From an uncultured Eubacterium sp. (lineage in GTDB: Bacteria > Bacillota > Clostridia > Lachnospirales > Lachnospiraceae): DNA of 64,000 nucleotides. The stretch covers positions 62,001 through 126,000 of the forward strand of contig CAJUIL010000003.1 in the NCBI GenBank assembly GCA_910586225.1, read 5' to 3'. How positions within the stretch are numbered: position 1 is the first letter of the stretch; every line of letters begins with the position of its first letter. A program made the translations under genes and the position numbers. Below, piece by piece: positions 32,364-41,528 of the stretch. Under the pieces are notes generated by a model. The model was not told the origin of the DNA and ran no database searches. It saw nothing but the letters and a program-made list of their open reading frames with translations.

Positions 32364-33038
32364 TTACAAGGTTAATGTCCGCAGGCGTTTTTTATCTAAA
32401 ATAGTAACACCGCCTCTGGAAACCTCCACGATCCCTTCACTGGCAAAATATTTCAGCATTCTGGATACTACTTCACGGGCAGATCCCATATACCGGGCTA
32501 TCTGCCCTTGTGTCAGTGCAATCGTATCCAAGCCAGTCCTTGCCGATTCATCCGAAAGGAAAATTGCCAGACGCTTATCCATGCTCATAAACAAAATCTG
32601 CTGCATGACCCACATCACATCCGAAAAACGGCTCACCGCCGCTTCCAGCGCAAAGATACGGATATCCTGATTCCGTTCAGATACCGCAGCAAACGCAGGC
32701 CCGCTGATCACACAGCACTGGCTGTCCTGCTCCGCGTCCACGAATACCTCAAATGTAATGGCATCCAGTACACAAGAGGCAGACAGCATACATAAATCTC
32801 CCGCGTGCAGGCGGTAAAGCGTAATATCCTTTCCCTCATCCGACATGATATACAGCCGCAGGCTTCCCGAACGGACAATGATCACGCCGGAGCATTCGCT
32901 GCCGTTATGAATATTTTTTCCTTTTGGATAGATAATATGATGCGAGTTCTGGCAGATGTACTCCCTGTCCGCATCCGGTATCTTTTCCCAAAAAGGAAAG
33001 CTTTCTTTATAAATAGGATCAAACACATCCTCTGACAT
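32364..33038 (-). CDS. Crp/Fnr-family transcriptional regulator
   Basis: 224 residues. N-terminal cyclic-nucleotide-binding-like domain (HNGSECSGVIIVRSGSLRLY) without an N-terminal Fnr cysteine cluster, and a C-terminal winged helix LTQGQIARYMGSAREVVSRML. Converges with the ferredoxin/NapH pair, only 28 bases away, so it may control it through the palindrome at 31459. Confidence 0.9.
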   Translation of the reverse strand: MSEDVFDPIYKESFPFWEKIPDADREYICQNSHHIIYPKGKNIHNGSECSGVIIVRSGSLRLYIMSDEGKDITLYRLHAGDLCMLSASCVLDAITFEVFVDAEQDSQCCVISGPAFAAVSERNQDIRIFALEAAVSRFSDVMWVMQQILFMSMDKRLAIFLSDESARTGLDTIALTQGQIARYMGSAREVVSRMLKYFASEGIVEVSRGGVTILDKKRLRTLTL

Positions 33039-33181
33039 TCCGCCTTTGCCCCCTTACAGTCATCCCAGTCCGAACCCAATCCGTTATTTCACGATCGTAC
33101 AAAACAGATCTTTTTGGGATCAAATATGAAAAATTATACACATAAACAGCCGAAAAGTAAAGCCTTTGTTGCAGCAGCAAA

Positions 33182-33418
33182 TTATTTTCGGCCAAGATAT
33201 CTGCAAACCTTGTTTTTATAATCACTGTATGTTGTTCCAAACGTTTTGAATAAAAACTGCTCTTCCTGCAAAATCTGAAGATGGAGCATCGTCATAGCAA
33301 AAGCGGAAAACAGCAGCAGCATCCAATTAAAATACATAAGCAGCAAACCAACATACACACAATCAAAAGCTAAAAACGCCGGATTGCGGCTAAAGCTATA
33401 AATCCCATCGGTAATCAT
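33182..33418 (-). pseudogene. Fragment of an isoprenylcysteine-methyltransferase-like membrane protein
   Basis: Encodes GIYSFSRNPAFLAFDCVYVG and then LQILQEEQFLFKTFGTTYSDY, the C-terminal half of an ICMT-like protein (usual ...GIYRYSRNP.Y.. and EE..L...FG..Y..Y). The N-terminal half is gone and replaced by recombinase sequence. Confidence 0.6.
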
Positions 33419-33570
33419 TTCCAGACTGCTTGTCTATATAGATCTGCTTTTCAGGCACCCCCATCTCCTTTAACGCGATGACCTGTCTGTCCTCGTTCTG
33501 TTCATAGCTGCTGACACGCGCATATCCCAGAATCTTTTTGTCTGTATTTTTTTCTTCCGTCATGCTCCTC
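33414..33570 (-). pseudogene. N-terminal fragment of a serine site-specific recombinase
   Basis: The frame from about 33563 reads TEEKNTDKKILGYARVSSYE and then QNEDRQVIALKEMGVPEKQ followed by IYIDKQSGND. This is the catalytic start of a resolvase/invertase (Ser in YARVSS, DKQSG). It stops after about 55 residues at the join with the methyltransferase fragment, so it is inactive. Sign of a lost mobile element. Confidence 0.7.
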
Positions 33571-33710
33571 CACCCCTTTCTCACAGCTTCCGCGTACCAA
33601 TCTTTCATACGATGGTAACGCCATTTGTATTATCCGGCCCTGCAGACCTCTTACAGCCTATCATAAAAGCTGCCGCTGCCCTACTTTTGCGTGGGGTGCT
33701 AGGCAACAAG

Positions 33711-34550
33711 CTATACCGCTATGATAATACCGCCGTCGTTGGCATACATACTGCTGACTCCCGCAGTATCCAGTATCATGATCTTTTTAAACTTCATCAG
33801 CTTTTCAATTTTTTCCTGCACACGCTGCGCCCGCTGCGGACAGTTGCAATGTGAGATTGCTAAAATCCGATCTCCATGGTTTCCGGTACGATTCCGTATT
33901 TCCTGCACCATACGCTCCAGCGCTTTATTCATTCCCTGTGCCTGCCCAAGCTGGCAGATTTCTCCTTCTGGTGTGGAACCCATCACCGGCTTGATATTGA
34001 GCACATTTGCCACAAAAGCTTTTAGATTGCTGAGCCGCCCATTTTTTCGGAGCGTATCCAGTGTCTCCAATACAAAAAATGTCTGCTGGCTGCTGATGTA
34101 GCTCTCTGTCTGTTCCACTATTTCTTCAAATGTACATCCTGCCTCTTCCAATTCCTGTACCTTTAACGCGATCAGCGTCTCCCCGATCGATGCCGAACAG
34201 GAATTAAACACATACACCTTTTTCTCTGGAAAGTCGTCTAAAAACATCTGCTTCGCCGTCTGTGCGCTGTTATAAGACCCGCTCAGGCGTGCGGACAGAG
34301 TAACGACATAAATATGCTGTGCATCCGACTGAAACGCATCATAATATCTCTGCGGAGAAGGACACGCTGATTTCGGACAATTCGGGCTTTCCTTCACCTT
34401 TTTTAAAAATTCCGCCTGACAAAAACTTTCATCGTCAACCACATGGTAATCATCCACATCCAGCTCCAGCGGCACAGACTGAAATCGTGCATCCTGCTTC
34501 AATTCTTCCGGCAGCTCTCCACAGCTGTCCACAATTATTTTATAACCCAT
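33711..34550 (-). CDS. DegV family protein (fatty-acid-binding)
   Basis: 279 residues of the DegV family, which bind a fatty acid; some members serve as FakB in fatty-acid activation. Blocks: KIIVDSCGELPEEL at the start, TLSARLSGSYNSAQTA in the middle, and LDTLRKNGRLSNLKAFVANVLNIKPVM. ATG 34550 with AGGAGG. It stands alone; the region to 34736 holds only an AT-rich promoter-like stretch. Confidence 0.92.
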   Translation of the reverse strand: MGYKIIVDSCGELPEELKQDARFQSVPLELDVDDYHVVDDESFCQAEFLKKVKESPNCPKSACPSPQRYYDAFQSDAQHIYVVTLSARLSGSYNSAQTAKQMFLDDFPEKKVYVFNSCSASIGETLIALKVQELEEAGCTFEEIVEQTESYISSQQTFFVLETLDTLRKNGRLSNLKAFVANVLNIKPVMGSTPEGEICQLGQAQGMNKALERMVQEIRNRTGNHGDRILAISHCNCPQRAQRVQEKIEKLMKFKKIMILDTAGVSSMYANDGGIIIAV

Positions 34551-34736
34551 AGCTTCCTCCTGATCTTCTTGGCATACCCGCAGTCTGAGCTGCTGTGGCT
34601 ATCTCTATTCCTTGTTATCTATTTATTACGCGTAATTGTCACGCTTTTACATAGTATTCATTACCACATGATAATATCATTAAAATCAGGTTTTGTAAAT
34701 ACATTTTACGATTTTGGGTAAAATATACCACGATTT

Positions 34737-35948
34737 TTAGGATGGGAAGATTACTACAAAAATATTCATCTGCATATCCGTCTTATAATATACCGTTTCC
34801 AGACCTTCACAATAATCACTGATATGATACTGTGTCAGAAAATATTCCTTTGCCTGCGCACACAGCTCCCTGCTGCTGAATTTGACGGAAATATTGCTTT
34901 TTCCTTTATGATAAGCACGCCCGAAAAGCCTTCCTAGCTCCGCAGTCGCAGCCTCGTCCATTGACGTAAAATACTTGTTTTCTTTTACATAATAGTTGTT
35001 TTCCAGCGCCGTACAGTCCGGCAGCTCAAACGTCATCTGCGGACTGTGGTCCTGAAGCATTTCTTCTGTCGTAATATTCAGATAATCATATTCCACATAT
35101 TTGACGTCGTTTTCCTCATCATCATGATATTTGGAATTTCCCCACGTCACATCCACGTAATACCATTTCCCGTCCAGCTGTACGAGATTCCATGCGTGCG
35201 GCCCGCCCTTCGCCATTCCAGTAACGATAACACACGGAATGCCAAGCTGGTCCATCAGGTATTGCATCGCGCTCGCATAACCTTGGCAGACAGTCTCTTT
35301 TCCAATAAATACACTGATAATATTTTGGTTATGATCCGCCTGCAGATTGTAATCCACCTTCTGGATCAGCCTTCGGTAAACCGTCTTTACTTTTTCATAA
35401 TCCGATGCATCTGTGATCCCTTTTGTATATTGCCCGACCTGACGATCGATCTTTTTTTGTATTTTGCTGCGTTCCTTTTTCGTCATGCTGTAATTCGGCG
35501 CAAAAGACATGACCTCAGTCTGGCCGTTTCGCTGATATTGTGTGTAGCGGAAGCTTTCCACCCAAAACAAGCCGCCATGATCCGCCGTAACGCAATTAAA
35601 AATATCTTCCAGACGCCGCCCGTCTGAGGTAGAAAGCGTAACCTCCTCCTCATGGTTCATGACCGCGTCCAGCATTTGGTCATAAATGATCTTTTCTTCA
35701 TCTGGCAGCGATTCATACGCATACCTGCCCGCAGAAATGCTGTCCACATCCTTCGGCAGCTCCAATGCGTTCATCTGCTGCCGTAATTCCATATTCTGGC
35801 GAACGGTGCTGACCACCTCTTCCACTGGACGTATCATTCCCGAAAAACTGTCCGCCAAGGAGCAGCCTGACAGCATCCCGCCAAGCAGGACGATCACCAA
35901 GCCGCAGGCCAGACCTTGTTTCCTTCTATTTTCCCGATCTCGTTTCAT
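34737..35948 (-). CDS. Transglutaminase-like lipoprotein
   Basis: 403 residues. Lipoprotein signal ending in LSGC (Cys29), so anchored outside the membrane. A transglutaminase-like core near residues 210-275 carries the catalytic triad candidates: Cys in VCQGYASAMQYLMDQLGIPC, His in GGPHAWNLV, and Asp in YYVDVTWG. It may be a cysteine peptidase or cross-linker of the cell wall; the target is unknown. No operon partner. Confidence 0.88.
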   Translation of the reverse strand: MKRDRENRRKQGLACGLVIVLLGGMLSGCSLADSFSGMIRPVEEVVSTVRQNMELRQQMNALELPKDVDSISAGRYAYESLPDEEKIIYDQMLDAVMNHEEEVTLSTSDGRRLEDIFNCVTADHGGLFWVESFRYTQYQRNGQTEVMSFAPNYSMTKKERSKIQKKIDRQVGQYTKGITDASDYEKVKTVYRRLIQKVDYNLQADHNQNIISVFIGKETVCQGYASAMQYLMDQLGIPCVIVTGMAKGGPHAWNLVQLDGKWYYVDVTWGNSKYHDDEENDVKYVEYDYLNITTEEMLQDHSPQMTFELPDCTALENNYYVKENKYFTSMDEAATAELGRLFGRAYHKGKSNISVKFSSRELCAQAKEYFLTQYHISDYCEGLETVYYKTDMQMNIFVVIFPS

Positions 35949-36182
35949 CCGCAGATTCCTCTCCCAATTTTGAAAACATCACTGTTACCATTCAGACAAG
36001 CTGAACGTTTCCTCCTGTTCTTACTATGATAGCCTGATTCTGCACGATTTTCAATCGTTTTTTCGCAATTTGCCCGAATTTCTGACGAAAGCTTTACAAG
36101 AATGGGTCCGCCAGTTATAATAGGGATAAGCGAACGGTTAACAGTTATTACCAAATCATCCTATCAGAAGGAGTTTTAAGTT

Positions 36183-36686
36183 ATGAAAGCATTTGCACTG
36201 ACCGAAAAAAAAGAATTTATGAACCTGCTTCTACGCAGCGAAACGTTTGACAACTTTCTGCTCTGCGAGGCTTCTATCCATACAGCTGTCCGGTATGAGA
36301 TTGACGGCCGTCTGAACGAGTCTTTCTTTTCCAAAGACGAACTATCCGACCAGCAGCTTTCGGGCCTTACTTATATGCCTTACGGCAGGCTGCGCACGAC
36401 CCTCTTTGAGATGATCAAGGGACGTACCACACCGACTAGCTTTAAATTTGTCCTGATGCTTTCGCCTTCAAATCTGGAAAATACCATCCGCGCCTCTGGT
36501 ACCTCGGTCACCCAGACGGATATCCTTGCCGCCTGCCTGAACATCCTGTACCAGAACGGACAGCTGATGCTTACCACCGGAGTTTCCTACCGCACCTTTA
36601 TTCCGGATAAAAGTTTTGAAAAAGAATGGGAAAAGTTTACAATTAACTTCTTAAAACGAAATAGCGTCGTTTTTTCGGAAATTTGA
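36183..36686 (+). CDS. DUF5721 family protein
   Basis: 167 residues, family DUF5721, known only from Lachnospiraceae and relatives, function unknown. Characteristic start MKAFALTEKKEFMNLLL and block YMPYGRLRTTLFEMIKG. AAGGAG precedes the ATG; no membrane segment. Immediately upstream of the cold-shock gene but separate in transcription. Confidence 0.85.
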   Translation: MKAFALTEKKEFMNLLLRSETFDNFLLCEASIHTAVRYEIDGRLNESFFSKDELSDQQLSGLTYMPYGRLRTTLFEMIKGRTTPTSFKFVLMLSPSNLENTIRASGTSVTQTDILAACLNILYQNGQLMLTTGVSYRTFIPDKSFEKEWEKFTINFLKRNSVVFSEI

Positions 36687-36698
36687 CCCTTTTTTTAC

Positions 36699-36727
36699 TT
36701 TACATTTTTATTTACGTATGCTATCCT
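36699..36727 (+). promoter_or_regulatory. Promoter of the cold-shock gene
   Basis: TTTACA (36699-36704), 17-base spacer, TATCCT (36722-36727). It would give a leader of about 105 bases that contains the repeated hairpins. Confidence 0.45.
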
Positions 36728-36756
36728 ATACGCAGGCTGAAAACAGCTGAAACGTT

Positions 36757-36816
36757 AGTAACAAGAAACAAGCTGGAATCAGCTGTATCAGTAACAGCGA
36801 GCAAGCTGGAACCAGC
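36757..36816 (+). repeat. 27-bp direct repeat in the cold-shock leader
   Basis: AGTAACAAGAAACAAGCTGG... (36757-36783) is repeated as AGTAACAGCGAGCAAGCTGG... (36790-36816), 23 of 27 identical. Each ends in a small hairpin (GCTGGAATCAGC, GCTGGAACCAGC). Because the repeat lies in the untranslated leader just before the ribosome site, it may control mRNA stability or temperature response. Confidence 0.7.
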
Positions 36817-36839
36817 CAATATGATGTGGAGGTACTGTC

Positions 36840-37043
36840 ATGAACAAGGGTACAGTAAAATGGTTTAACAATCAGAAAGGTTACGGTTTCATTACAGATG
36901 AAGAAGGCAAAGATGTATTCGTACACTTTTCCGGTCTGAATATGGAAGGCTTTAAGTCTCTTGAAGAAGGCGCATCTGTAGAATTTGAAGTAACAGATGG
37001 TGCAAAAGGACCACAAGCTACCAATGTAACTGTAATTAAGTAG
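36840..37043 (+). CDS. CspA-family cold-shock protein
   Basis: 67-residue RNA-binding cold-shock protein. RNP1 is KGYGFIT and RNP2 is VFVHFS; the length and KGPQATNVTVIK end are typical. It acts as an RNA chaperone. GGAGG precedes the ATG. Monocistronic, followed by a terminator. Confidence 0.95.
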   Translation: MNKGTVKWFNNQKGYGFITDEEGKDVFVHFSGLNMEGFKSLEEGASVEFEVTDGAKGPQATNVTVIK

Positions 37044-37161
37044 TTAAACGGAAAAATGTGCATTAATCAATAAACGGTTTTCAAATGTACATTATGATAT
37101 GATAAAGTTCTTTTAAATTATATATGCATATTTGACATACAGAATTTGATTATTCACAGCA

Positions 37162-37188
37162 AAAAAATCTGCCTACGGCAGATTTTTT
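37162..37188. terminator. Bidirectional terminator after the cold-shock gene
   Basis: AAAAAATCTGCC-TAC-GGCAGATTTTTT, a perfect 12-base stem with A and T tracts on both sides. Confidence 0.85.
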
Positions 37189-37215
37189 GTTTGCGGCATT
37201 TTGCTATCACAAAAA

Positions 37216-37248
37216 GGCTGCCGGAAAACAAACCATTCACCGGCAGCC
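37216..37248 (-). terminator. Terminator of the glycolysis cluster
   Basis: GGCTGCCGG (37216-37224) pairs with CCGGCAGCC (37240-37248); on the minus strand TTTTTG follows. It lies 20 bases after the tpiA stop. Confidence 0.8.
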
Positions 37249-37269
37249 CTTATGAAATCTAAGCTTCGT

Positions 37270-38019
37270 TTATTTATAATTTACAATTTTGCCAAAATCA
37301 GCCTTCAGGCTTGCCCCGCCGACAAGTCCGCCGTCGATATCCGGCTTTCCAAACAGCTCCGCAGCATTTGCAGCGCTGACAGAACCGCCGTACTGGATAC
37401 GTACTGCGTCTGCAGTAGCCTGGTCATACATTTCAGCGATACAAGCACGAATCGCGCCGCATACTTCCTGTGCCTGATCTGAGGTCGCTGTCTTGCCTGT
37501 GCCGATCGCCCAGATTGGCTCATAAGCGATAACTAAAGAAGCTACCTGAGCCGCTGTGATATCCTTTAGATCGGATTTGATCTGCATACGGATAAAGTCC
37601 AGCGTGATCCCCATTTCTCTCTGCTCCAGAGTCTCGCCGCAGCAAAGGATCGGTGTCAGGTTATTTTCCAGTGCCTTCTTTACTTTCTTATTTAACATTT
37701 CGTCGCATTCCTTGAAATAATCGCGTCTCTCAGAATGTCCGATGATCACATATTTTACACCTGCATCTACAAGCATTTCTGCAGAAATCTCGCCTGTGTA
37801 AGCGCCCTTGTCCTCGTAGTACATATTTTCAGCGCCGACAGCCACATTCGTGCCTTTGACAGCTTCTACAACCGGAACAATATCGATTGCCGGTACGCAG
37901 TATACTACTTCTACATCATCGCTTGCTACAAGCGGCTTTAATTCTTCTACTAATTGAACAGCCTGGCTCGGAGTCATATTCATTTTCCAGTTGCCGGCTA
38001 CGATTTTCTTTCTTGCCAT
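37270..38019 (-). CDS. tpiA: Triosephosphate isomerase
   Basis: 249-residue TIM-barrel enzyme interconverting dihydroxyacetone phosphate and glyceraldehyde 3-phosphate. Substrate Lys in NWKMNM, catalytic His in IIGHSERR, catalytic Glu in AYEPIWAIGTGKTA, phosphate-binding GGSV and GGLVGGASL. Full length. Last gene of gap-pgk-tpiA; 34 bases after pgk. Confidence 0.97.
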   Translation of the reverse strand: MARKKIVAGNWKMNMTPSQAVQLVEELKPLVASDDVEVVYCVPAIDIVPVVEAVKGTNVAVGAENMYYEDKGAYTGEISAEMLVDAGVKYVIIGHSERRDYFKECDEMLNKKVKKALENNLTPILCCGETLEQREMGITLDFIRMQIKSDLKDITAAQVASLVIAYEPIWAIGTGKTATSDQAQEVCGAIRACIAEMYDQATADAVRIQYGGSVSAANAAELFGKPDIDGGLVGGASLKADFGKIVNYK

Positions 38020-38053
38020 GTTCCATTCCTCTCAAATTCTGATTGTCTGATCC

Positions 38054-39262
38054 TTATTTGTCATTTGCCGCAGCTACACCTGGCAGCTCCTTGCCTTCCA
38101 AAAATTCCAGAGAAGCGCCGCCGCCTGTTGAAATATGGGACATCTTGTCGCCAAATCCAAGCGTATTCACCGCTGCCGCAGAATCACCGCCGCCGATGAT
38201 CGTTGTTGCATCTGTTTCTGCAAGCGCCTTTGCAACTGCGATCGTACCTTCTGCAAGCGTCGGATTTTCAAATACCCCCATCGGTCCATTCCAAACAACT
38301 GTCTTTGCGGATTTTACTGCTTCTGCAAATAATTCCTGTGTCTTTGGCCCGATATCGCAGCCCTGTCTGTCTGCAGGCATTGCAGAAGAATCATAAACTT
38401 CTGTATCAACCGCTGCATCGATCGGATTCGGGAAATCTTTGATCGTTACGGCATCAACCGGAAGCAGGAGCTTCTTGCCAAGCTTTTCTGCCTTTGCGAT
38501 CATTTCTTTGCAGTAATCTACCTTGGAATCATCTACCAGTGAGGTTCCGATCTCATTGCCCTGTGCTTTTAAGAATGTATAAGCCATGCCTCCGCCGATG
38601 ATCAGCGTATCGCATTTTTCCAGCAGATTGTCAATTACGTTTAACTTGTCCGCTACCTTCGCGCCGCCAAGGATTGCCACAAACGGACGAACCGGGCTTT
38701 CTACCGCGTTTCCAAGGAAATCAATTTCCTTCTGCATTAAGTAGCCAACAACTGCCGTATCTACAAGCTGTGCCACGCCTACATTTGAGCAATGTGCTCT
38801 ATGAGCCGTTCCAAACGCGTCGTTAACAAATACATCACACAATGAAGCAAGGTCTTTGCTAAATTCCTCGCCGTTTTTCGTCTCTTCTTTCCGATAACGG
38901 GTATTTTCCAGTAAGATCACATCGCCGTCCTTCATCGCTTCTACCGCTGCTTTTGCGTTCGGTCCTACGACTTCATTGTCAGCTGCAAATTTCACTTCCT
39001 GGCCTAACAGCTCAGTCAATCTTTTTGCAACCGGAGCAAGGGATAATTCTGGCTTCGGTTCACCCTTCGGCTTGCCCAGATGAGAGCATAAAATCACTCT
39101 GCCGCCGTCAGCGATCAGCTTTTTGATCGTAGGAAGCGCCGCTACCAGACGGTTTTCATCTGTAATAGCCCCTTCTTTTAACGGTACGTTAAAATCGCAT
39201 CTGCAAAGAACCTTTTTGCCTGCTACGTTGATGTCATCCACGGACTTTTTATTCAAACCCAT
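38054..39262 (-). CDS. pgk: Phosphoglycerate kinase
   Basis: 402-residue enzyme making ATP from 1,3-bisphosphoglycerate. Motifs RCDFNVPL, SHLGKPKG, NTRYRKEE, GGAKVADK and the nucleotide loop GGGDSAAAV are present. Full length, ATG 39262 with GGAGG. Lies between gap and tpiA; an inverted repeat in the gap to gap may adjust its level. Confidence 0.97.
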   Translation of the reverse strand: MGLNKKSVDDINVAGKKVLCRCDFNVPLKEGAITDENRLVAALPTIKKLIADGGRVILCSHLGKPKGEPKPELSLAPVAKRLTELLGQEVKFAADNEVVGPNAKAAVEAMKDGDVILLENTRYRKEETKNGEEFSKDLASLCDVFVNDAFGTAHRAHCSNVGVAQLVDTAVVGYLMQKEIDFLGNAVESPVRPFVAILGGAKVADKLNVIDNLLEKCDTLIIGGGMAYTFLKAQGNEIGTSLVDDSKVDYCKEMIAKAEKLGKKLLLPVDAVTIKDFPNPIDAAVDTEVYDSSAMPADRQGCDIGPKTQELFAEAVKSAKTVVWNGPMGVFENPTLAEGTIAVAKALAETDATTIIGGGDSAAAVNTLGFGDKMSHISTGGGASLEFLEGKELPGVAAANDK

Positions 39263-39298
39263 TTTGTCATTCCTCCAAATCTGATTTTACATAATAAA

Positions 39299-39321
39299 GG
39301 TCCGGTCCTTAAGACCGGACC
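39299..39321 (-). terminator. Hairpin between gap and pgk
   Basis: GGTCCGGTC (39299-39307) and GACCGGACC (39313-39321) form a 9-base perfect stem, followed on the minus strand only by TTTATTATG. It is probably a processing or partial terminator that makes gap transcripts more abundant than pgk-tpiA. Confidence 0.55.
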
Positions 39322-39386
39322 CTTTGTTGAGTCTTACCTTTTGATGATGCGTAACTGTTACTTTAATCAACTGATGTGTATTACAA

Positions 39387-40403
39387 TTATGCTAACTCTG
39401 AGAAGTACTTAATCGTGCGTACCATCTGAGAAGTATAGGAGTTCTCATTGTCATACCAAGAAACTACCTGTACCTCGTACTGGTCGTCAGAAACCTTGCT
39501 TACCATCGTCTGTGTAGCGTCGAACAAAGAACCAAATCTCATGCCTACGATATCAGAAGATACGATCTCATCCTCATTGTAGCCGAAGGATTCATTAGCT
39601 GCTGCTTTCATAGCTGCGTTGATGCCTTCTACTGTCACATCAGCCTTATTTACAACTGCCGTTAAAATTGTAGTAGAACCTGTTGGTGTCGGAACACGCT
39701 GTGCGGAACCGATCAGCTTGCCGTTTAATTCCGGAATAACAAGGCCGATTGCTTTTGCAGCACCTGTAGAATTTGGAACGATATTAACTGCTGCTGCACG
39801 GGAACGTCTCAGATCGCCTTTTCTCTGCGGTCCGTCAAGTGTCATCTGATCGCCTGTGTAAGCATGGATCGTTACCATGATACCAGACTGGATCGGAGCG
39901 TATTTGTTCAGTGCGTCAGCCATTGGCGCCAGGCAGTTTGTTGTACAGGAAGCTGCTGAAATAATTGTGTCAGAAGCCTTTAATGTCTCATGGTTTGTGT
40001 TGAATACAACGGTTGGAAGGTCATTTCCTGCAGGTGCGGAAATAACAACCTTGCGAGCGCCCGCATCGATATGTGCCTGCGCTTTTGCTTTGCTTGTATA
40101 GAAGCCGGAGCATTCTAATACAACGTCAACCTTCAATTCTCCCCATGGGCAATTCTTTGCATCCGGGAATGCGTAGATCTTGATTTCCTTGCCGTCAACT
40201 GTGATAGAATCTTCGCCAGCGGTTACTTTGTCAGCCAGATCATATTTGCCCTGTGAAGAATCATACTTTAACAAATGTGCAAGCATAGCCGGGCTTGTCA
40301 GGTCGTTGATCGCTACAACCTCATATCCCTCTGCTCCGAACATCTGTCTGAATGCAAGACGGCCGATACGGCCAAAACCATTGATCGCTACTCTTACTGC
40401 CAT
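39387..40403 (-). CDS. gap: Glyceraldehyde-3-phosphate dehydrogenase, type I
   Basis: 338 residues. NAD-binding INGFGRIGRLAFRQ, catalytic Cys in SAASCTTNCLAP, His in HAYTGDQ and the substrate loop RRSRAAAVNIVP. ATG 40403 is chosen for AGGAGG upstream; an ATG seven codons earlier would add nothing conserved. First gene of the glycolytic cluster. Confidence 0.97.
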   Translation of the reverse strand: MAVRVAINGFGRIGRLAFRQMFGAEGYEVVAINDLTSPAMLAHLLKYDSSQGKYDLADKVTAGEDSITVDGKEIKIYAFPDAKNCPWGELKVDVVLECSGFYTSKAKAQAHIDAGARKVVISAPAGNDLPTVVFNTNHETLKASDTIISAASCTTNCLAPMADALNKYAPIQSGIMVTIHAYTGDQMTLDGPQRKGDLRRSRAAAVNIVPNSTGAAKAIGLVIPELNGKLIGSAQRVPTPTGSTTILTAVVNKADVTVEGINAAMKAAANESFGYNEDEIVSSDIVGMRFGSLFDATQTMVSKVSDDQYEVQVVSWYDNENSYTSQMVRTIKYFSELA

Positions 40404-40650
40404 GTTTGATTTCCTCCTAAACATTATTTGAAATATTTTATCTATTTGGATAATATACCCAAGCTATTACCTATTTTAACCAATCTTTTGTAAAATTTCA
40501 AGTAGCATTCTGAACTTTATTAAAAAAATTTTTGGAAAAGTGTTACGAAAAATGCGTTTCAGTGTAAATGAACGGGAGAATTTGCAGATGATACTTGTCT
40601 AAAGCGCATAGGATGCGGTAAAATAGTTCCAGAAAGGAAGGATATAGAAA

Positions 40651-41466
40651 ATGCTTTGGGACACACATATGCACAGCCAATTTTCCGGCGACTGCCGCAG
40701 CACACCGCAGTCTATGGTCAAAGCCGCCATTTCCAAGGGGCTTTGCGGCATCTGCTTTACCGACCATATGGACTACGACTACCCGACAAACCCACAGGAT
40801 CCTGTTGTCTTTGAATTCGACACGGCGCAGTACCGTTGTGCCATCGAAAAGCTCCAGCAGCAATATGCAGGCAAGCTGGACATCCTGCGCGGCATAGAGC
40901 TTGGCCTGCAGCCGCACCTTGCCGGCAGACATACCTGGCTCTTACAGGAACAGCCGTTTGACTTTGTGATCGGCTCCTCACATATTGTGCACGGAGCAGA
41001 CCCTTATTATGCATCTTATTATGAAGGAAAGACAGAATCTGAGGCCTATATGGAATATTTTACCTCTATTTTGGAAAATATCCAGGCATTCCACAATTTT
41101 GATGTATACGGGCATATCGATTATGTCGTACGGTATGGGCCAAACAAAAACAAAGATTACTCCTACCAAAAATATGCCGACATCCTCGACGCCATTTTAA
41201 AAAAACTGATCCACCTTGGAAAAGGCATTGAGGTCAACACCGCCGGCTTTAAATACGGGCTTGGCCATCCGAATCCATGCGAGGATCTTTTAAAACGCTA
41301 CCGAGAGCTTGGCGGCGAAATTCTGACACTGGGCGCCGACGCGCACCAGCCGGAGCACGTCGCATATGATTTTGATAAGCTGCCCAGGCTGCTGCACGAC
41401 TGCGGGTTCTCCTATTATACCGTATTTAAGAACCGCAAAGCCGAATTTATTTCTTTGGAAGGCTAA
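40651..41466 (+). CDS. PHP-family histidinol-phosphatase
   Basis: 271 residues. Metal ligands of the PHP fold: DTHMHSQFSGDC at the start, FTDHMDY, GIELGLQP, GSSHIVHG, DVYGHIDYV and GADAHQPEHV. The best match is histidinol-phosphatase HisK of histidine synthesis, although other phosphoesters are possible. GGAAGG precedes ATG. No other his gene is near. Confidence 0.87.
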   Translation: MLWDTHMHSQFSGDCRSTPQSMVKAAISKGLCGICFTDHMDYDYPTNPQDPVVFEFDTAQYRCAIEKLQQQYAGKLDILRGIELGLQPHLAGRHTWLLQEQPFDFVIGSSHIVHGADPYYASYYEGKTESEAYMEYFTSILENIQAFHNFDVYGHIDYVVRYGPNKNKDYSYQKYADILDAILKKLIHLGKGIEVNTAGFKYGLGHPNPCEDLLKRYRELGGEILTLGADAHQPEHVAYDFDKLPRLLHDCGFSYYTVFKNRKAEFISLEG

Positions 41467-41472
41467 CTGCAA

Positions 41473-41513
41473 AAAACACACCCCGTCAGCTTCTTCGCCG
41501 AGGTGTGTTTTCT
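41473..41513. terminator. Bidirectional terminator between convergent genes
   Basis: AAAACACACC and GGTGTGTTTT form a 10-base perfect stem with a 19-base loop between the phosphatase and the aminotransferase, with A and T tracts on both sides. Confidence 0.75.
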
Positions 41514-41528
41514 TTCGTAATATCCTGT

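Noticed and set aside
33182..34550. Integrated prophage or transposon
   Set aside because: Only a recombinase fragment is present; no phage structural genes, integrase or transposase with ends could be found here or around the LexA-like remnant.
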